Shown here one piece after another: positions 16,100 to 24,243 of a stretch of DNA of 37,394 nt. Under the pieces are notes generated by a model. It searched no databases. It saw only the letters and a list, made by a program, of their open reading frames with translations, and was not told the origin of the DNA. This DNA comes from Stutzerimonas azotifigens DSM 17556 (GTDB taxonomy: Bacteria; Pseudomonadota; Gammaproteobacteria; Pseudomonadales; Pseudomonadaceae), in the NCBI RefSeq assembly GCF_000425625.1, contig NZ_AUDU01000068.1, forward strand, positions 1 to 37,394, written 5' to 3'. Made by a program: the position numbers and the translations under genes. Positions within the stretch are counted from its first letter, which is position 1. Each line of letters begins with the position of its first letter.

Positions 16100-16885
16100 G
16101 TGAGCCAGAAGTCATCGACAGGTGTCGGCAGCGATACCGACCCTTGGCCAAAGCACCACCGGGTCTATCTGGTGCTACGCCAACAGATCAAGGAGGGCCT
16201 CTACGGCGATGGTCAGGCCTTGCCCACCGAGCTGTTGCTGGCCGAGCAGTTTCAGGTGTCGCGCATCACCATCCGCAAGGCCATGGATCGGCTCGAGCGT
16301 GAGGGGTTGGTTGTGCGACTGCGTGGTAAGGGCACCTTTGCACGCAGTGTCGAGGAAGCCTCCCCAGTGCAGGCCAGCATCTGTGGAGTGATTGAAAACC
16401 TGATCGCCATGGGCCTGAAGACCGAGGTGAGGGTGCACAGCCTGCTGTATCTCAAGGCCTCGGTCGAAGTCGCCGAGGCCTTGCAGATCGAGCCCGGAGT
16501 GACGGTGCAGAAGGCCGTGCGGGTTCGGCGCCACCGGGGCCGTCCGTTTTCGTTGCTGACGACCTTCGTGCCTGAAGAGATTGGCCGCACCTACGACCGC
16601 ACCGAACTGATGGCCCAGCCTCTGCTGCTGTTGCTCGAGCGCGCCGGTGTGACGGTGGACCAGGCCAAGCAGACGATCAGTGCGCGATTGGCTACACCGG
16701 AAGTCGCGCAATTACTGGAAATGGAGCCGGGGGACGCGCTGCTCTATATCCGTCGCGTGGTCTACGACGACAGGGGGCGCCCGGTGGAGTACGTCCAGGG
16801 CCTTTACCGGCCGGACACCTACGAACCCCAGATGAGCTTCGAGCGACGTAGTAACAGTCAGGCGCGACTCTGGGAATCAAAATAA
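16100..16885 (+). CDS. GntR family (HutC subfamily) transcriptional regulator with UTRA domain
   Basis: This 261-residue protein has an N-terminal winged helix (LRQQIKEGLYGDGQALPTE...LLAEQFQVSRITIRKAMDRLEREGLVVRLRGKGTF, about residues 28-82). A C-terminal UTRA ligand-binding domain follows, with VQKAVRVRRHRGRPFSLLTTFVPEEIG and EMEPGDALLYIRRVVYDDRGRPVEYVQGLYRPD. UTRA domains bind small organic acids or sugars and usually release a repressor from DNA. The GTG start at 16100 is chosen because GGAG lies 5 bases upstream. It is divergent from the tctCBA-leuCD-like operon and 12 bases upstream of the lyase gene, so it probably regulates both units in response to the transported acid. Confidence 0.92.
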   Translation: MSQKSSTGVGSDTDPWPKHHRVYLVLRQQIKEGLYGDGQALPTELLLAEQFQVSRITIRKAMDRLEREGLVVRLRGKGTFARSVEEASPVQASICGVIENLIAMGLKTEVRVHSLLYLKASVEVAEALQIEPGVTVQKAVRVRRHRGRPFSLLTTFVPEEIGRTYDRTELMAQPLLLLLERAGVTVDQAKQTISARLATPEVAQLLEMEPGDALLYIRRVVYDDRGRPVEYVQGLYRPDTYEPQMSFERRSNSQARLWESK

Positions 16886-16897
16886 CAGGACGATGAA

Positions 16898-17767
16898 ATG
16901 ACCTATCCGCTTCTTTCCGAGGTGATCCGTCAGACGCAGGGGGCCCTGGTGGCACCGGGTGTCTTCGATGCCTTCACCGCCACGCTGGCTGCTCAGGCCG
17001 GGTTCGAGTGTTTGTACCTTTCCGGCGCATCCATCGCCTATACCCGCCTAGGCAGGCCTGATCTAGGTCTGGTCACCATGAGCGAGGTCGCCGATACGGT
17101 CGCGGCGATCCGCGACCGTATCGATACGCCGTTGATTGTCGATGCCGACACCGGCTATGGCAACGCGTTGAATACGCAGCGCACCGTGCGCATGTTCGAG
17201 CGCTACGGCGCTTCCGGCATCCAATTGGAAGATCAGACCTTTCCCAAGCGCTGTGGGCATCTTCAGGGCAAATCGTTGATTTCACCCGACGAGATGGTCG
17301 GCAAGCTGAAGGCAGCGGTCGATGCCAGGCAGCACGAGCACACCCTGATCGTCGCACGGACCGATGCCATCGCCGTAGAAGGCTTCGACCGTGCGTTGGA
17401 GCGCGCCGAGCGCTATCTGGAAGCGGGCGCCGATATCCTGTTTGTCGAGGCCCCCGAGTCCCGTGAGCAGCAGCTGCAACTCGGCGAGCGCTTTGCCCGC
17501 CGCGTGCCGTTGTTGGCGAACATGGTGGAAGGCGGGCGGACGCCGGTTGCCAACGCCGATGCGTTGGCTGACATGGGGTTCAAAGTGGTGATTTTCCCCG
17601 GCGGCATGGCCCGGGCGCTGTTGCGCTGTGCTCAGGACTATCTCTCCAGCCTCAAGGAGCATGGATCGACCCAGCCGTTTCGGGCGCGTATGGCCGGATT
17701 CGACGAGTTGAATACCGTTATCGGTCTGCCGGAGCTGCTTACCGTCTCGTCGAAATACAACGCGTGA
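16898..17767 (+). CDS. Isocitrate lyase/PEP mutase superfamily C-C lyase (methylisocitrate- or dimethylmalate-lyase-like)
   Basis: This 289-residue TIM-barrel protein has the superfamily's substrate and metal motifs: YLSGAS (about residues 40-45), VDADTGYGN (81-89, Mg2+-binding aspartates) and QLEDQTFPKRCGH (109-121). The K-R-C-G-H loop with Cys119 is the lyase signature. PEP mutases and phosphonopyruvate hydrolases lack it, so a retro-Claisen/aldol cleavage of a 2-hydroxy diacid is expected. It is shorter and simpler than true isocitrate lyase. PrpB (2-methylisocitrate lyase) is similar in size, but no prpC or prpD is present. With the adjacent LeuCD-like hydro-lyase, it could cleave a 2-methyl- or 2,3-dimethyl-malate to pyruvate plus acetate or propionate. 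The 208 bases after it (17768-17975) show no gene. Confidence 0.85.
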   Translation: MTYPLLSEVIRQTQGALVAPGVFDAFTATLAAQAGFECLYLSGASIAYTRLGRPDLGLVTMSEVADTVAAIRDRIDTPLIVDADTGYGNALNTQRTVRMFERYGASGIQLEDQTFPKRCGHLQGKSLISPDEMVGKLKAAVDARQHEHTLIVARTDAIAVEGFDRALERAERYLEAGADILFVEAPESREQQLQLGERFARRVPLLANMVEGGRTPVANADALADMGFKVVIFPGGMARALLRCAQDYLSSLKEHGSTQPFRARMAGFDELNTVIGLPELLTVSSKYNA

Positions 17768-17975
17768 TCAAGGCGCTTATCAGGGCAGGCGGTGAGGCGG
17801 GCTGATTTGCCGAGAGCACATGCTTGGTGTGCCCGGATGCATGTGACGGCACAGGTCTCATTGGCCTTGCTGTCGCGTGCCTCCTGTCGCCGTCGCCATT
17901 CCTTGTTTATCACGCGTAGTTCCGAAATGCGGCGTACGCGTTAGAGAGTCACGCCAACTCTACATAAGCAGACAC

Positions 17976-18905
17976 TTATCTAAATAAGCTAAGTTGATTT
18001 GCATTGTTCAAGATATGGGAAAGATCCTGTTCGAAGCTCTTTCCTTCCTGCTCAAGCCAGTCGCAGAAAGACTGGATCGCTTCGTCGTATCTGTCCTCTC
18101 GCCAGATCATGTAATAACCCCGACATGGCATCATCTGCCGTCCAAAGGGCATGACCAATCTTCCATTGGCAATGTCTTCAGAAACGAAAGCGGACTGACC
18201 TATTGCAATACCAAGCCCATCTAGCGCCGCCTGCAATGCGAAGTAAAGATGCTCAAGGTGCAGCGAAGCGGAGGGAGCGGTACTGGGTTGGCCTACATGC
18301 CGGAGCCATTCAGGCCACGCTGTCGGTCTTGCGGCTGAATGGATCAAGGTGTGATTGCGCAGGTCCGCAATGGAGATGATGGGAGAGGCTGTAATTACCG
18401 AGGGCGCACAGACCGGGAAATTTACTTCTGGTAGAAACTGACGCTTGGCTATCCCGCTAGCGGCATCGGGTTCGCGCCGTATAACAACGTCATAATCGTC
18501 TTGTATTGCGCTGGCTGGGCCTAGCCCCGTTGCTAGGGAAATTTCGATTCCTGGATGAAGTGTCCGGAAAGACGCCAGACGAGGGATAAGCCAACGCATT
18601 GTTAATGTCGGCAAAGCGTTGACCCGGACCATTCTCTGGCAGGTAAGTCTGCTGGATGCGTTAGATATTGCAGCTAACGCTGGGCTTACCGATGCGAGAA
18701 AGGTTCGCCCCTGCTCGGTAAGGTTGAGCTTTTTTCCCGCTCGATGAAATAGACGGACTCCAAACCAGTCTTCAAGCGCCTTGATCTGATGGCTGACAGC
18801 GCTGTGGGTTATAGACAGCTCTTCGGCCGCTTTAGAGAAGCTCTCTAGACGTCCCGTAACCTCGAATGCACGAACTGCGTTCAGTGGAGGAAGCTTATTT
18901 TTCAT
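17976..18905 (-). CDS. LysR-type transcriptional regulator (GcvA-like)
   Basis: This 309-residue LysR protein has an N-terminal helix-turn-helix (LNAVRAFEVTGRLESFSKAAEELSITHSAVSHQIKALE, about residues 8-46) followed by LFHRAGKKLNLTEQGRTF. Its C-terminal effector domain begins near residue 90 (RVNALPTLTMRWLIPRL, a GcvA-type feature). It is divergent from the second tctC with 106 bases between them, so it is the probable regulator of the operon 19012-27486. GC content and codon use drop sharply here compared with the block to its left. Confidence 0.92.
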   Translation of the reverse strand: MKNKLPPLNAVRAFEVTGRLESFSKAAEELSITHSAVSHQIKALEDWFGVRLFHRAGKKLNLTEQGRTFLASVSPALAAISNASSRLTCQRMVRVNALPTLTMRWLIPRLASFRTLHPGIEISLATGLGPASAIQDDYDVVIRREPDAASGIAKRQFLPEVNFPVCAPSVITASPIISIADLRNHTLIHSAARPTAWPEWLRHVGQPSTAPSASLHLEHLYFALQAALDGLGIAIGQSAFVSEDIANGRLVMPFGRQMMPCRGYYMIWREDRYDEAIQSFCDWLEQEGKSFEQDLSHILNNANQLSLFR

Positions 18906-18943
18906 TGTGAATTTTTCTCACATAACGTGTCAGTTTTTATCTC

Positions 18944-18971
18944 TTGCCAAAATCTGCTCACACTTTATCGT
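18944..18971 (+). promoter_or_regulatory. Candidate promoter of the second TctCBA catabolic operon
   Basis: TTGCCA (18944-18949) and TATCGT (18966-18971) are spaced by 16 bases, an acceptable sigma-70 match. They lie 41-68 bases before tctC, inside the divergent region where a LysR protein would bind. The match is weak and only positional. Confidence 0.35.
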
Positions 18972-18985
18972 AAAGATGGCACCAC

Positions 18986-18993
18986 AAAAATAA
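18986..18993 (+). promoter_or_regulatory. Candidate Crc/Hfq motif before the second tctC
   Basis: AAAAATAA (AANAANAA) lies a few bases before the AAGGAG ribosome-binding site at 18998-19003. It could mediate catabolite repression of the operon's first gene. This block is less GC-rich, so chance matches are more likely than in the hmf operon. Confidence 0.35.
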
Positions 18994-19011
18994 TAGTAAG
19001 GAGCGCCAGGC

Positions 19012-19965
19012 ATGAAGAAATTTAGAGTCATCGCAACCCTCCTCTCAATGTCGATGTTCGGCGTTCTCTCGCCTACTCAGGCAGCCGAATTCCCCAGCAA
19101 ACCTATTAAGGTGATAGTGCCGTGGTCCCCTGGCGGTTCCACCGACATCGTTGGCCGCAAGCTCCAACAGATAATGGCGGAACAGGGCGTGCAAACGGTA
19201 ATCGAAAACCGCGACGGTGGCGGCAGTGTTATTGGCCTCGGTGCCCTCGCTGCAGAGCGGCCCGATGGTTATACCGTAGCCATCGCATCAAGCACCATCC
19301 TCTCGCTGATTGCCCAGAAAGAAGTCCCGTACACCGAGGAAAGTTTTACCAACATCGCTCTCGTTTCCGAGGATCCGCTCTTAATCGTCACCAAGAAAGG
19401 CGGGGGGATAGACACGCCTGAGCAATTCATTAGCGCGCTTCGCGAGGGCGGGCTTACCGTCGGAACTCCCGGCGCAAAAAACGTAAACCATGCCTTTCCT
19501 GCGCTCGCTGCAGAAGCCGCTGGCGGAGAAATCAAACAAACCGCCTATCCAGGCGCAGCGCGCGTCGTTTCGGACATTCTCGGAGGCCATATCAAAGCCG
19601 GGTCGCTAAAACCGAGCGAGACGATCGAAATGATCAAGGCCGATGAGCTCAAGCCGATTGCATTCTTCCGAAAAGAACGTTTGGAAATGCTGCCGGACGT
19701 TCCGACATTCAAAGAAGCAGGGCTCGACGTATTCAAATACGGTGAGCTGGCTCAGATTTCCCATGTTGTGGCTCCGGCAGGGATTAAGCCTGAGGTTCGC
19801 GAAGCGCTCATTAAAATATTTTCCGAGGCGGTTCAAAGTCCGGCCTATCAGAAGTTTGCGTTAGAACGGGGCTTTGTCGCGGAAAATATTACCGGCGAGG
19901 AGCTGGATGCTCTAACTAAAGGCATTTCCACCACTATGGCAAAGGTTTCCAAAGACCTCTTCTAG
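19012..19965 (+). CDS. TTT periplasmic substrate-binding protein (TctC/Bug family), second system
   Basis: This 317-residue protein has a clear signal peptide (MKKFRVIATLLSMSMFGVLS, cut after PTQAA). Bug-family motifs follow: VIVPWSPGGSTDIVGRKLQ, NRDGGGSVIGLGALAAERPDGYT and AYPGAARVVSDILGGHIKAGS. It has the same fold and role as the TctC at 14848-15852, but the sequences differ clearly, so it serves a different carboxylate. A strong AAGGAG precedes the ATG. It is the first gene of a long same-direction run of catabolic genes, and the compound it binds is presumably the pathway substrate. Confidence 0.92.
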   Translation: MKKFRVIATLLSMSMFGVLSPTQAAEFPSKPIKVIVPWSPGGSTDIVGRKLQQIMAEQGVQTVIENRDGGGSVIGLGALAAERPDGYTVAIASSTILSLIAQKEVPYTEESFTNIALVSEDPLLIVTKKGGGIDTPEQFISALREGGLTVGTPGAKNVNHAFPALAAEAAGGEIKQTAYPGAARVVSDILGGHIKAGSLKPSETIEMIKADELKPIAFFRKERLEMLPDVPTFKEAGLDVFKYGELAQISHVVAPAGIKPEVREALIKIFSEAVQSPAYQKFALERGFVAENITGEELDALTKGISTTMAKVSKDLF

Positions 19966-20042
19966 GTCGGCGGATTCGGTCTCTTTTACCATTCTAGCCG
20001 GCCGCCAGGTCCGGCTAGAAATCTGCCTTAAGGAGTGGAAAT

Positions 20043-20561
20043 GTGGCGCGTCCTATTCGGCAAGACAACATAATTCTCATCATTCTAATAGCCGTGGCAG
20101 CGTGGCTGGCAATGGAAGGTTTGAAGCTGGACGTACAGTTCGGGGCGGGTGATTTCGGTCCCGGCGGCCTGCCTGTTTTGATGTTCGGATCAATCACCCT
20201 CTGCTGCTCGATGTTGCTGATTAGAAATCTGCTGATTTTGCGGGCGGACAAGTCCGCCCCTAGGGATGACTCGGGGAAACAAGACCATGGTGCGGGTCGA
20301 TTGCCCAGATATTTGCCCTTTTTTATTATTCTTCTAACGACCCTGTATCTGGTTTCTATTGAATACGTTGGGTTTGTCGTGGTAACGCCGCTGTTCTTGC
20401 TGGCCGCTTACCTGTTGGTTGGAAGTCAGCACTATCGAATTACCCGTCGGAAGATTGCACAAGGTGTCGTGTTTGCACTGGTCGCAGTAACACTGCTAAC
20501 GCTGGTGTTCGTGTCGTTGCTTAACGTCCCCCTTCCGATCCAGCCGAGGTTCTTCCAATGA
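20043..20561 (+). CDS. TTT transporter small membrane subunit (TctB family), second system
   Basis: This 172-residue protein has four hydrophobic segments (IILIILIAVAAWLAMEGL near residues 10-27; GLPVLMFGSITLCCSMLLI; FFIILLTTLYLVSIEYVGFVVVTPLFLLAAYLL; GVVFALVAVTLLTLVFVSLL), the TctB pattern. The start is GTG 20043, with AAGGAG about 9 bases upstream. An ATG at 20041 overlaps it out of frame and would stop after ten codons. The gene ends ATGA-overlapped with tctA. Confidence 0.88.
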   Translation: MARPIRQDNIILIILIAVAAWLAMEGLKLDVQFGAGDFGPGGLPVLMFGSITLCCSMLLIRNLLILRADKSAPRDDSGKQDHGAGRLPRYLPFFIILLTTLYLVSIEYVGFVVVTPLFLLAAYLLVGSQHYRITRRKIAQGVVFALVAVTLLTLVFVSLLNVPLPIQPRFFQ

Positions 20562-22069
20562 CTGATGCCAGTTTATTAGCCGGATTCCTATCCTTGGTAA
20601 GTGACCCAAAGGCAATGATGTACTTGGCTGGGGCGTCGATCATGGGAATCATCTTCGGCTCGGTTCCGGGGCTTACGGCCACCATGGCTGTAGCGCTTTT
20701 GATTCCCTTTACCTTTGCAATGACACCCGAAATCGGGCTCGGTGTACTGATTTGCGCCTACGTGTCAGGCATAGCGGCAGGTGCCATATCGGCCATCCTC
20801 CTCAATATCCCCGGTAGCCCAGCGTCGATGTGCACGACCATGGACGGCCATCCGATGGCTCGCCAGGGGCGGGCGGGCGAAGCGCTGGGCCTCGCTGTCA
20901 TAGCTTCGCTGTTCGGCACCCTCGTCAGCTTTGTTGCTCTTGTGGTGCTGGCACCTCAGTTGGCCCGAGTCGCTTTGAATTTCGGCCCCCCAGAATATGC
21001 CATGCTGGCTGTTTTTGGCCTCTCGATTGTTTCGCGGCTATTGTCGGGAAACATCGTTCGCGGGCTCATCGCGGCAATGATTGGAATCAGCCTGTCTTTT
21101 ATCGGTTTCGACCCTCTGACCGGCTCGGCGCGCTATACCTTTGGCTCTTACCAACTGCTGCAGGGAATTTCGATTTTGCCCGCTTTGATTGGCATTTTTG
21201 TTATTCCCGAAGTGTTGCAGACCCTACATGAGCGATTCATTGTCGAGAGCTCCGGAACACGCCTCCGTCAGCTTTTGCCATCGGGACGTCTGATGTTAAA
21301 AGAGTGGGCAAATTTCATCCGTTCCAGTGTGATTGGAGTGGTCGTCGGGATTCTGCCCGCCGTGGGTTCCAATGTCGCGGCGTTCCTTGCCTATGACCAA
21401 TCCAAGCGATTGGCACGTGATTCAAAGTCGTACGGAAAAGGAGCGCCAGGCGGAATTATTGCTGCCGAGTCAGCAAACAATGGTGTCACCGGCGGTTCGA
21501 TGATCCCATTGCTTACCCTGGGCATTCCCGGCGACAGCGTCACAGCCGTCATGTTGGGTGGGTTAATGATTCATGGTATTCAGCCTGGCCCTCGCCTGTT
21601 TACCGAGAATCCCGCGCTTGTTAATTCTCTATTTGCGTCGTTATTCATAGCCGCAATTTTGATGGCCCTGTTTCAGCTCATTGGCATGCGCTTCTTTGCT
21701 CGGGTGATCTTGGCACCTAAGGAATATATCGTGGCGCTACTATTGGTCTTGGCGGTGCTCGGTTCATATTCCATCAAGAATTCGTGGGTCGATGTCTGGG
21801 CCATGCTGGGGCTAGGAACCGCCGGTTATATCCTTTCCCGCGTGGGGTTTCCGATGATTCCAATCGTCCTCGGGCTTGTCTTGGGGCCACTTCTGGAAAG
21901 CGAACTGCGGCGCAGCCTGGTGATTAGCAGCGGTGACTGGTCGGTTTTTCTAACACGCCCGCTGGCGGCACTGTTTTTGTTCGTGTCTGTACTGTTCATG
22001 GTGGGGCCAACACTTTTGCGTAGTGTACGAAATCGTTTCGAGCTGAAGCGCCGTTTCGATCCTTTATAG
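20558..22069 (+). CDS. TTT transporter large membrane subunit (TctA family), second system
   Basis: This is a 503-residue multi-spanning protein with TctA signatures: GIIFGSVPGLTATMAVALLIPFTF (about residues 29-52), GAISAILLNIPGSPASMCTTMDGHPMARQGRAGEALGLA (about 74-112), VVVGILPAVGSNVAAFLAYDQ, AESANNGVTGGSMIPLLTLGIPGDSVTAVMLGG and IHGIQPGPRLF. With the TctC and TctB before it this completes an importer. The ATGA overlap with tctB implies coupled translation. It is distinct in sequence from the TctA at 12798-14321, which argues against a recent duplication within this window. Confidence 0.94.
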   Translation: MTDASLLAGFLSLVSDPKAMMYLAGASIMGIIFGSVPGLTATMAVALLIPFTFAMTPEIGLGVLICAYVSGIAAGAISAILLNIPGSPASMCTTMDGHPMARQGRAGEALGLAVIASLFGTLVSFVALVVLAPQLARVALNFGPPEYAMLAVFGLSIVSRLLSGNIVRGLIAAMIGISLSFIGFDPLTGSARYTFGSYQLLQGISILPALIGIFVIPEVLQTLHERFIVESSGTRLRQLLPSGRLMLKEWANFIRSSVIGVVVGILPAVGSNVAAFLAYDQSKRLARDSKSYGKGAPGGIIAAESANNGVTGGSMIPLLTLGIPGDSVTAVMLGGLMIHGIQPGPRLFTENPALVNSLFASLFIAAILMALFQLIGMRFFARVILAPKEYIVALLLVLAVLGSYSIKNSWVDVWAMLGLGTAGYILSRVGFPMIPIVLGLVLGPLLESELRRSLVISSGDWSVFLTRPLAALFLFVSVLFMVGPTLLRSVRNRFELKRRFDPL

Positions 22070-22090
22070 GTTTGGCTAAGAGGAATTCCA

Positions 22091-22891
22091 ATGAATCAAG
22101 CTGGTTGTTCTCTCGTAACAGTACAGCGTGAGGCGGAAGTCGCTGTTCTCACGCTCTCGCGGCCTGAAGTGTACAACGCCATCGATCAAGCGCTTCGCGA
22201 TGCGTTACGTGATCGCTTGGCGGAAATGCAACAGGATGAAAGCATCAAGGCGGTTGTTTTGACTGGAGCTGGAAAGGCTTTTTCGGCCGGTCAGGACCTT
22301 AACGAACTGGCAAGTCTGGATGAACGCGGTGCGCGCGAATGGATCCGTAGTCTCGGCTCACTTTATGAGAGCGTGCGAGCTTTTCCTAAACCGCTGGTCG
22401 TTGCACTAAATGGCCTCGCTGCTGGTGGGGGATTCCAGATCGCCTTGCATGCCGATATTCGGATTGCATGCGCGGACGTCCGTATGGCTCAGACCGAAGT
22501 CAATGTCGGTCTTCCAAGCGTGCTCGGGCCCTGGATCATGAATCGTGTAATGGGTATTGGGCCGACAGTTGATATGAGTCTGACCGGTCGATTGGTGGCG
22601 GCAGACGAGTGCCTGGAACTTGGCATGGTGAATCGTATCGTGCCTCGCGAAACTTTGATGATCGCGGCCATCGATACAGCACGCACGCTAGGAAGCAAGT
22701 CGCCTTTAGCGATAGAACTCAGCAAGAAATGGATGCAACAGCTGGCTGGAAAGAGCTTCACCCAAGCTATCGACATGGCGGCTGACTCGGTCGGGGAAGC
22801 CTTTCGCTCTGGCGACCCGCAGATGCGTATTGCTCAGTTCATAGAAGAAAGACGGCGGAGAAGTGCCGATCGAGCGCACCTGAAACCCTAA
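22091..22891 (+). CDS. Enoyl-CoA hydratase/isomerase family protein
   Basis: This 266-residue crotonase-fold protein has LSRPEVYNAID at the start, the oxyanion-hole segment GAGKAFSAGQDLNELAS (about residues 60-76) and NGLAAGGGFQIALHADIRIAC (about 103-123). MAQTEVNVGLPSVLGPWIMNRVMG follows. A Glu (TEVN) is present where hydratases carry a catalytic acid. The second acid, usually Glu164 in rat hydratase, lies in a region reading SVLGPW here rather than PGAGGT, so isomerase, hydrolase or lyase activity is possible. It sits between the transporter and a CoA-transferase, so it acts on the CoA thioester of the imported acid or a product of it. I cannot name the substrate. Confidence 0.88.
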   Translation: MNQAGCSLVTVQREAEVAVLTLSRPEVYNAIDQALRDALRDRLAEMQQDESIKAVVLTGAGKAFSAGQDLNELASLDERGAREWIRSLGSLYESVRAFPKPLVVALNGLAAGGGFQIALHADIRIACADVRMAQTEVNVGLPSVLGPWIMNRVMGIGPTVDMSLTGRLVAADECLELGMVNRIVPRETLMIAAIDTARTLGSKSPLAIELSKKWMQQLAGKSFTQAIDMAADSVGEAFRSGDPQMRIAQFIEERRRRSADRAHLKP

Positions 22892-22916
22892 CAAAAAAGC
22901 TATGGAGGAGGTGATT

Positions 22917-24110
22917 ATGCTTTCCGGCAAAACAGTATTGGATCTCAGCTGGATTTTGGGCGGTCCGTTTGGCGGGCAATTGCTGGCTCAGCTCGGCGCG
23001 GAGGTCATCAAGATCGAGCCCATCGGTGGGGATTTCGCCAGGACGGTACCCCCCGTATCGGATGACGAGGACTCGGCTTTTTTCCTTTCAGTCAACCGCG
23101 GCAAGAAAAGTATTGCCTTGGACCTCAAGCACCCGGATGGCCGAGAGGCATTCTACGATCTTGTTCGTCGTGCAGATGCCGTCATCTATGGCTTCGCCCC
23201 GGACGTTCCGGGACGTTTGAAGATCGATTATGCAAGCCTTGCGGCCATCAACCCTCGTATCAGTGTGGCCCAACTAATAGGCCTCGACGATAAGGGAAAG
23301 TATGCGAAAGCTCCGGCATTCGATCTCGTTGTGCAAGCGATGAGCGGTCTAATGAGCATAAACGGCGAAGAAAATGGACGGCCTACTCGTGTCGGCTATC
23401 AGGTCGCTGACCTTGCAGGTGGGCTTTATTTGGCGCTTGGTGCACTTGCAGCGATGCTCAAGGCCGAAACGACTGGTCAGGGAGAGCATGTGCAAGTCTC
23501 TCTGCTTGACTGTCAGATCGCAATGCTGACTTGGCAAGCGCAAGGCTACCTATCGTTCGGAACGGTACCCCGTGCCATGGGGTCGCGCCACGCAATGATC
23601 GCACCGAGTGAAGCTTATCCGGCGGGCGACGGGCGCTATATCGCCATCTCGCCGACCGGCGAATCATTTTGGCGAAAATTCTGCGAAGCAATTGGTCGAC
23701 CCGACTTGCCTGATGATCAGCGCTTCGGTACCGCGACAGAACGCATGAAAAACGTCGATGCGCTGGCCGAGGAAATCACCGAGACGCTTCGCACGAAGAC
23801 CGCGCGTGAGTGGGAGGCCATCCTGATGGAGGCTCGAGTGCCCGCCGCTGTCGTCAATCGTGTGGATGAGGCACTGGCGACGCCCGTCGTGCGAGAGCGG
23901 GGGATGGTCGAGGAAGTGGTTCGTCCGGCTGACGGAAAAGCAACCGCTCTCATCGGGAGTCCCTTCAAGTTTCGTGATGCGCCGATACTCGCCTACCCGC
24001 CGGCACTGGCTGCCGATACCGCAACCGTCTTGATGCAGCGGTGCGGATACAGCCACGAACGAATCGAGGCCTTGGCTTCCGTTGGCGCTATTCAGCTCGC
24101 TGCGGAATAA
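22917..24110 (+). CDS. Class III CoA-transferase (CaiB/BaiF/formyl-CoA transferase family)
   Basis: This 397-residue protein has family signatures: VLDLSWILGGPFGGQLLAQLGAEVIKIEP near the N terminus, FFLSVNRGKKSIALDLKHPDG, and VGYQVADLAGGLYLALG with the Asp expected to form the aspartyl-CoA intermediate. GRYIAISPTGESFWRKFCEAIG and ARVPAAVVNRVDEALATPVVRERGM follow near the C terminus. It transfers CoA between carboxylates without ATP. I chose ATG 22917 because the strong ribosome-binding site GGAGGAGGTG immediately precedes it. An in-frame ATG at 22902 overlaps that site. It probably activates the acid brought in by the adjacent TctCBA system. No gene is visible in the 133 bases after it. Confidence 0.92.
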   Translation: MLSGKTVLDLSWILGGPFGGQLLAQLGAEVIKIEPIGGDFARTVPPVSDDEDSAFFLSVNRGKKSIALDLKHPDGREAFYDLVRRADAVIYGFAPDVPGRLKIDYASLAAINPRISVAQLIGLDDKGKYAKAPAFDLVVQAMSGLMSINGEENGRPTRVGYQVADLAGGLYLALGALAAMLKAETTGQGEHVQVSLLDCQIAMLTWQAQGYLSFGTVPRAMGSRHAMIAPSEAYPAGDGRYIAISPTGESFWRKFCEAIGRPDLPDDQRFGTATERMKNVDALAEEITETLRTKTAREWEAILMEARVPAAVVNRVDEALATPVVRERGMVEEVVRPADGKATALIGSPFKFRDAPILAYPPALAADTATVLMQRCGYSHERIEALASVGAIQLAAE

Positions 24111-24243
24111 GACGATCAGAGCCATGCAGTGCAGAGAGTTAGCTTTGTGGTGAGGGTTTAAAGCTCGGGTAATTCCACACGGTTTACGCAGATCCGGAAC
24201 CACTTGCAGGCTCGCGATACCTCTCAGTAAAGGGCACCAGCGA

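Noticed and set aside
22902..22919. ATG 22902 as the CoA-transferase start
   Set aside because: It overlaps the very strong GGAGGAGGTG ribosome-binding site that is ideally placed for ATG 22917.
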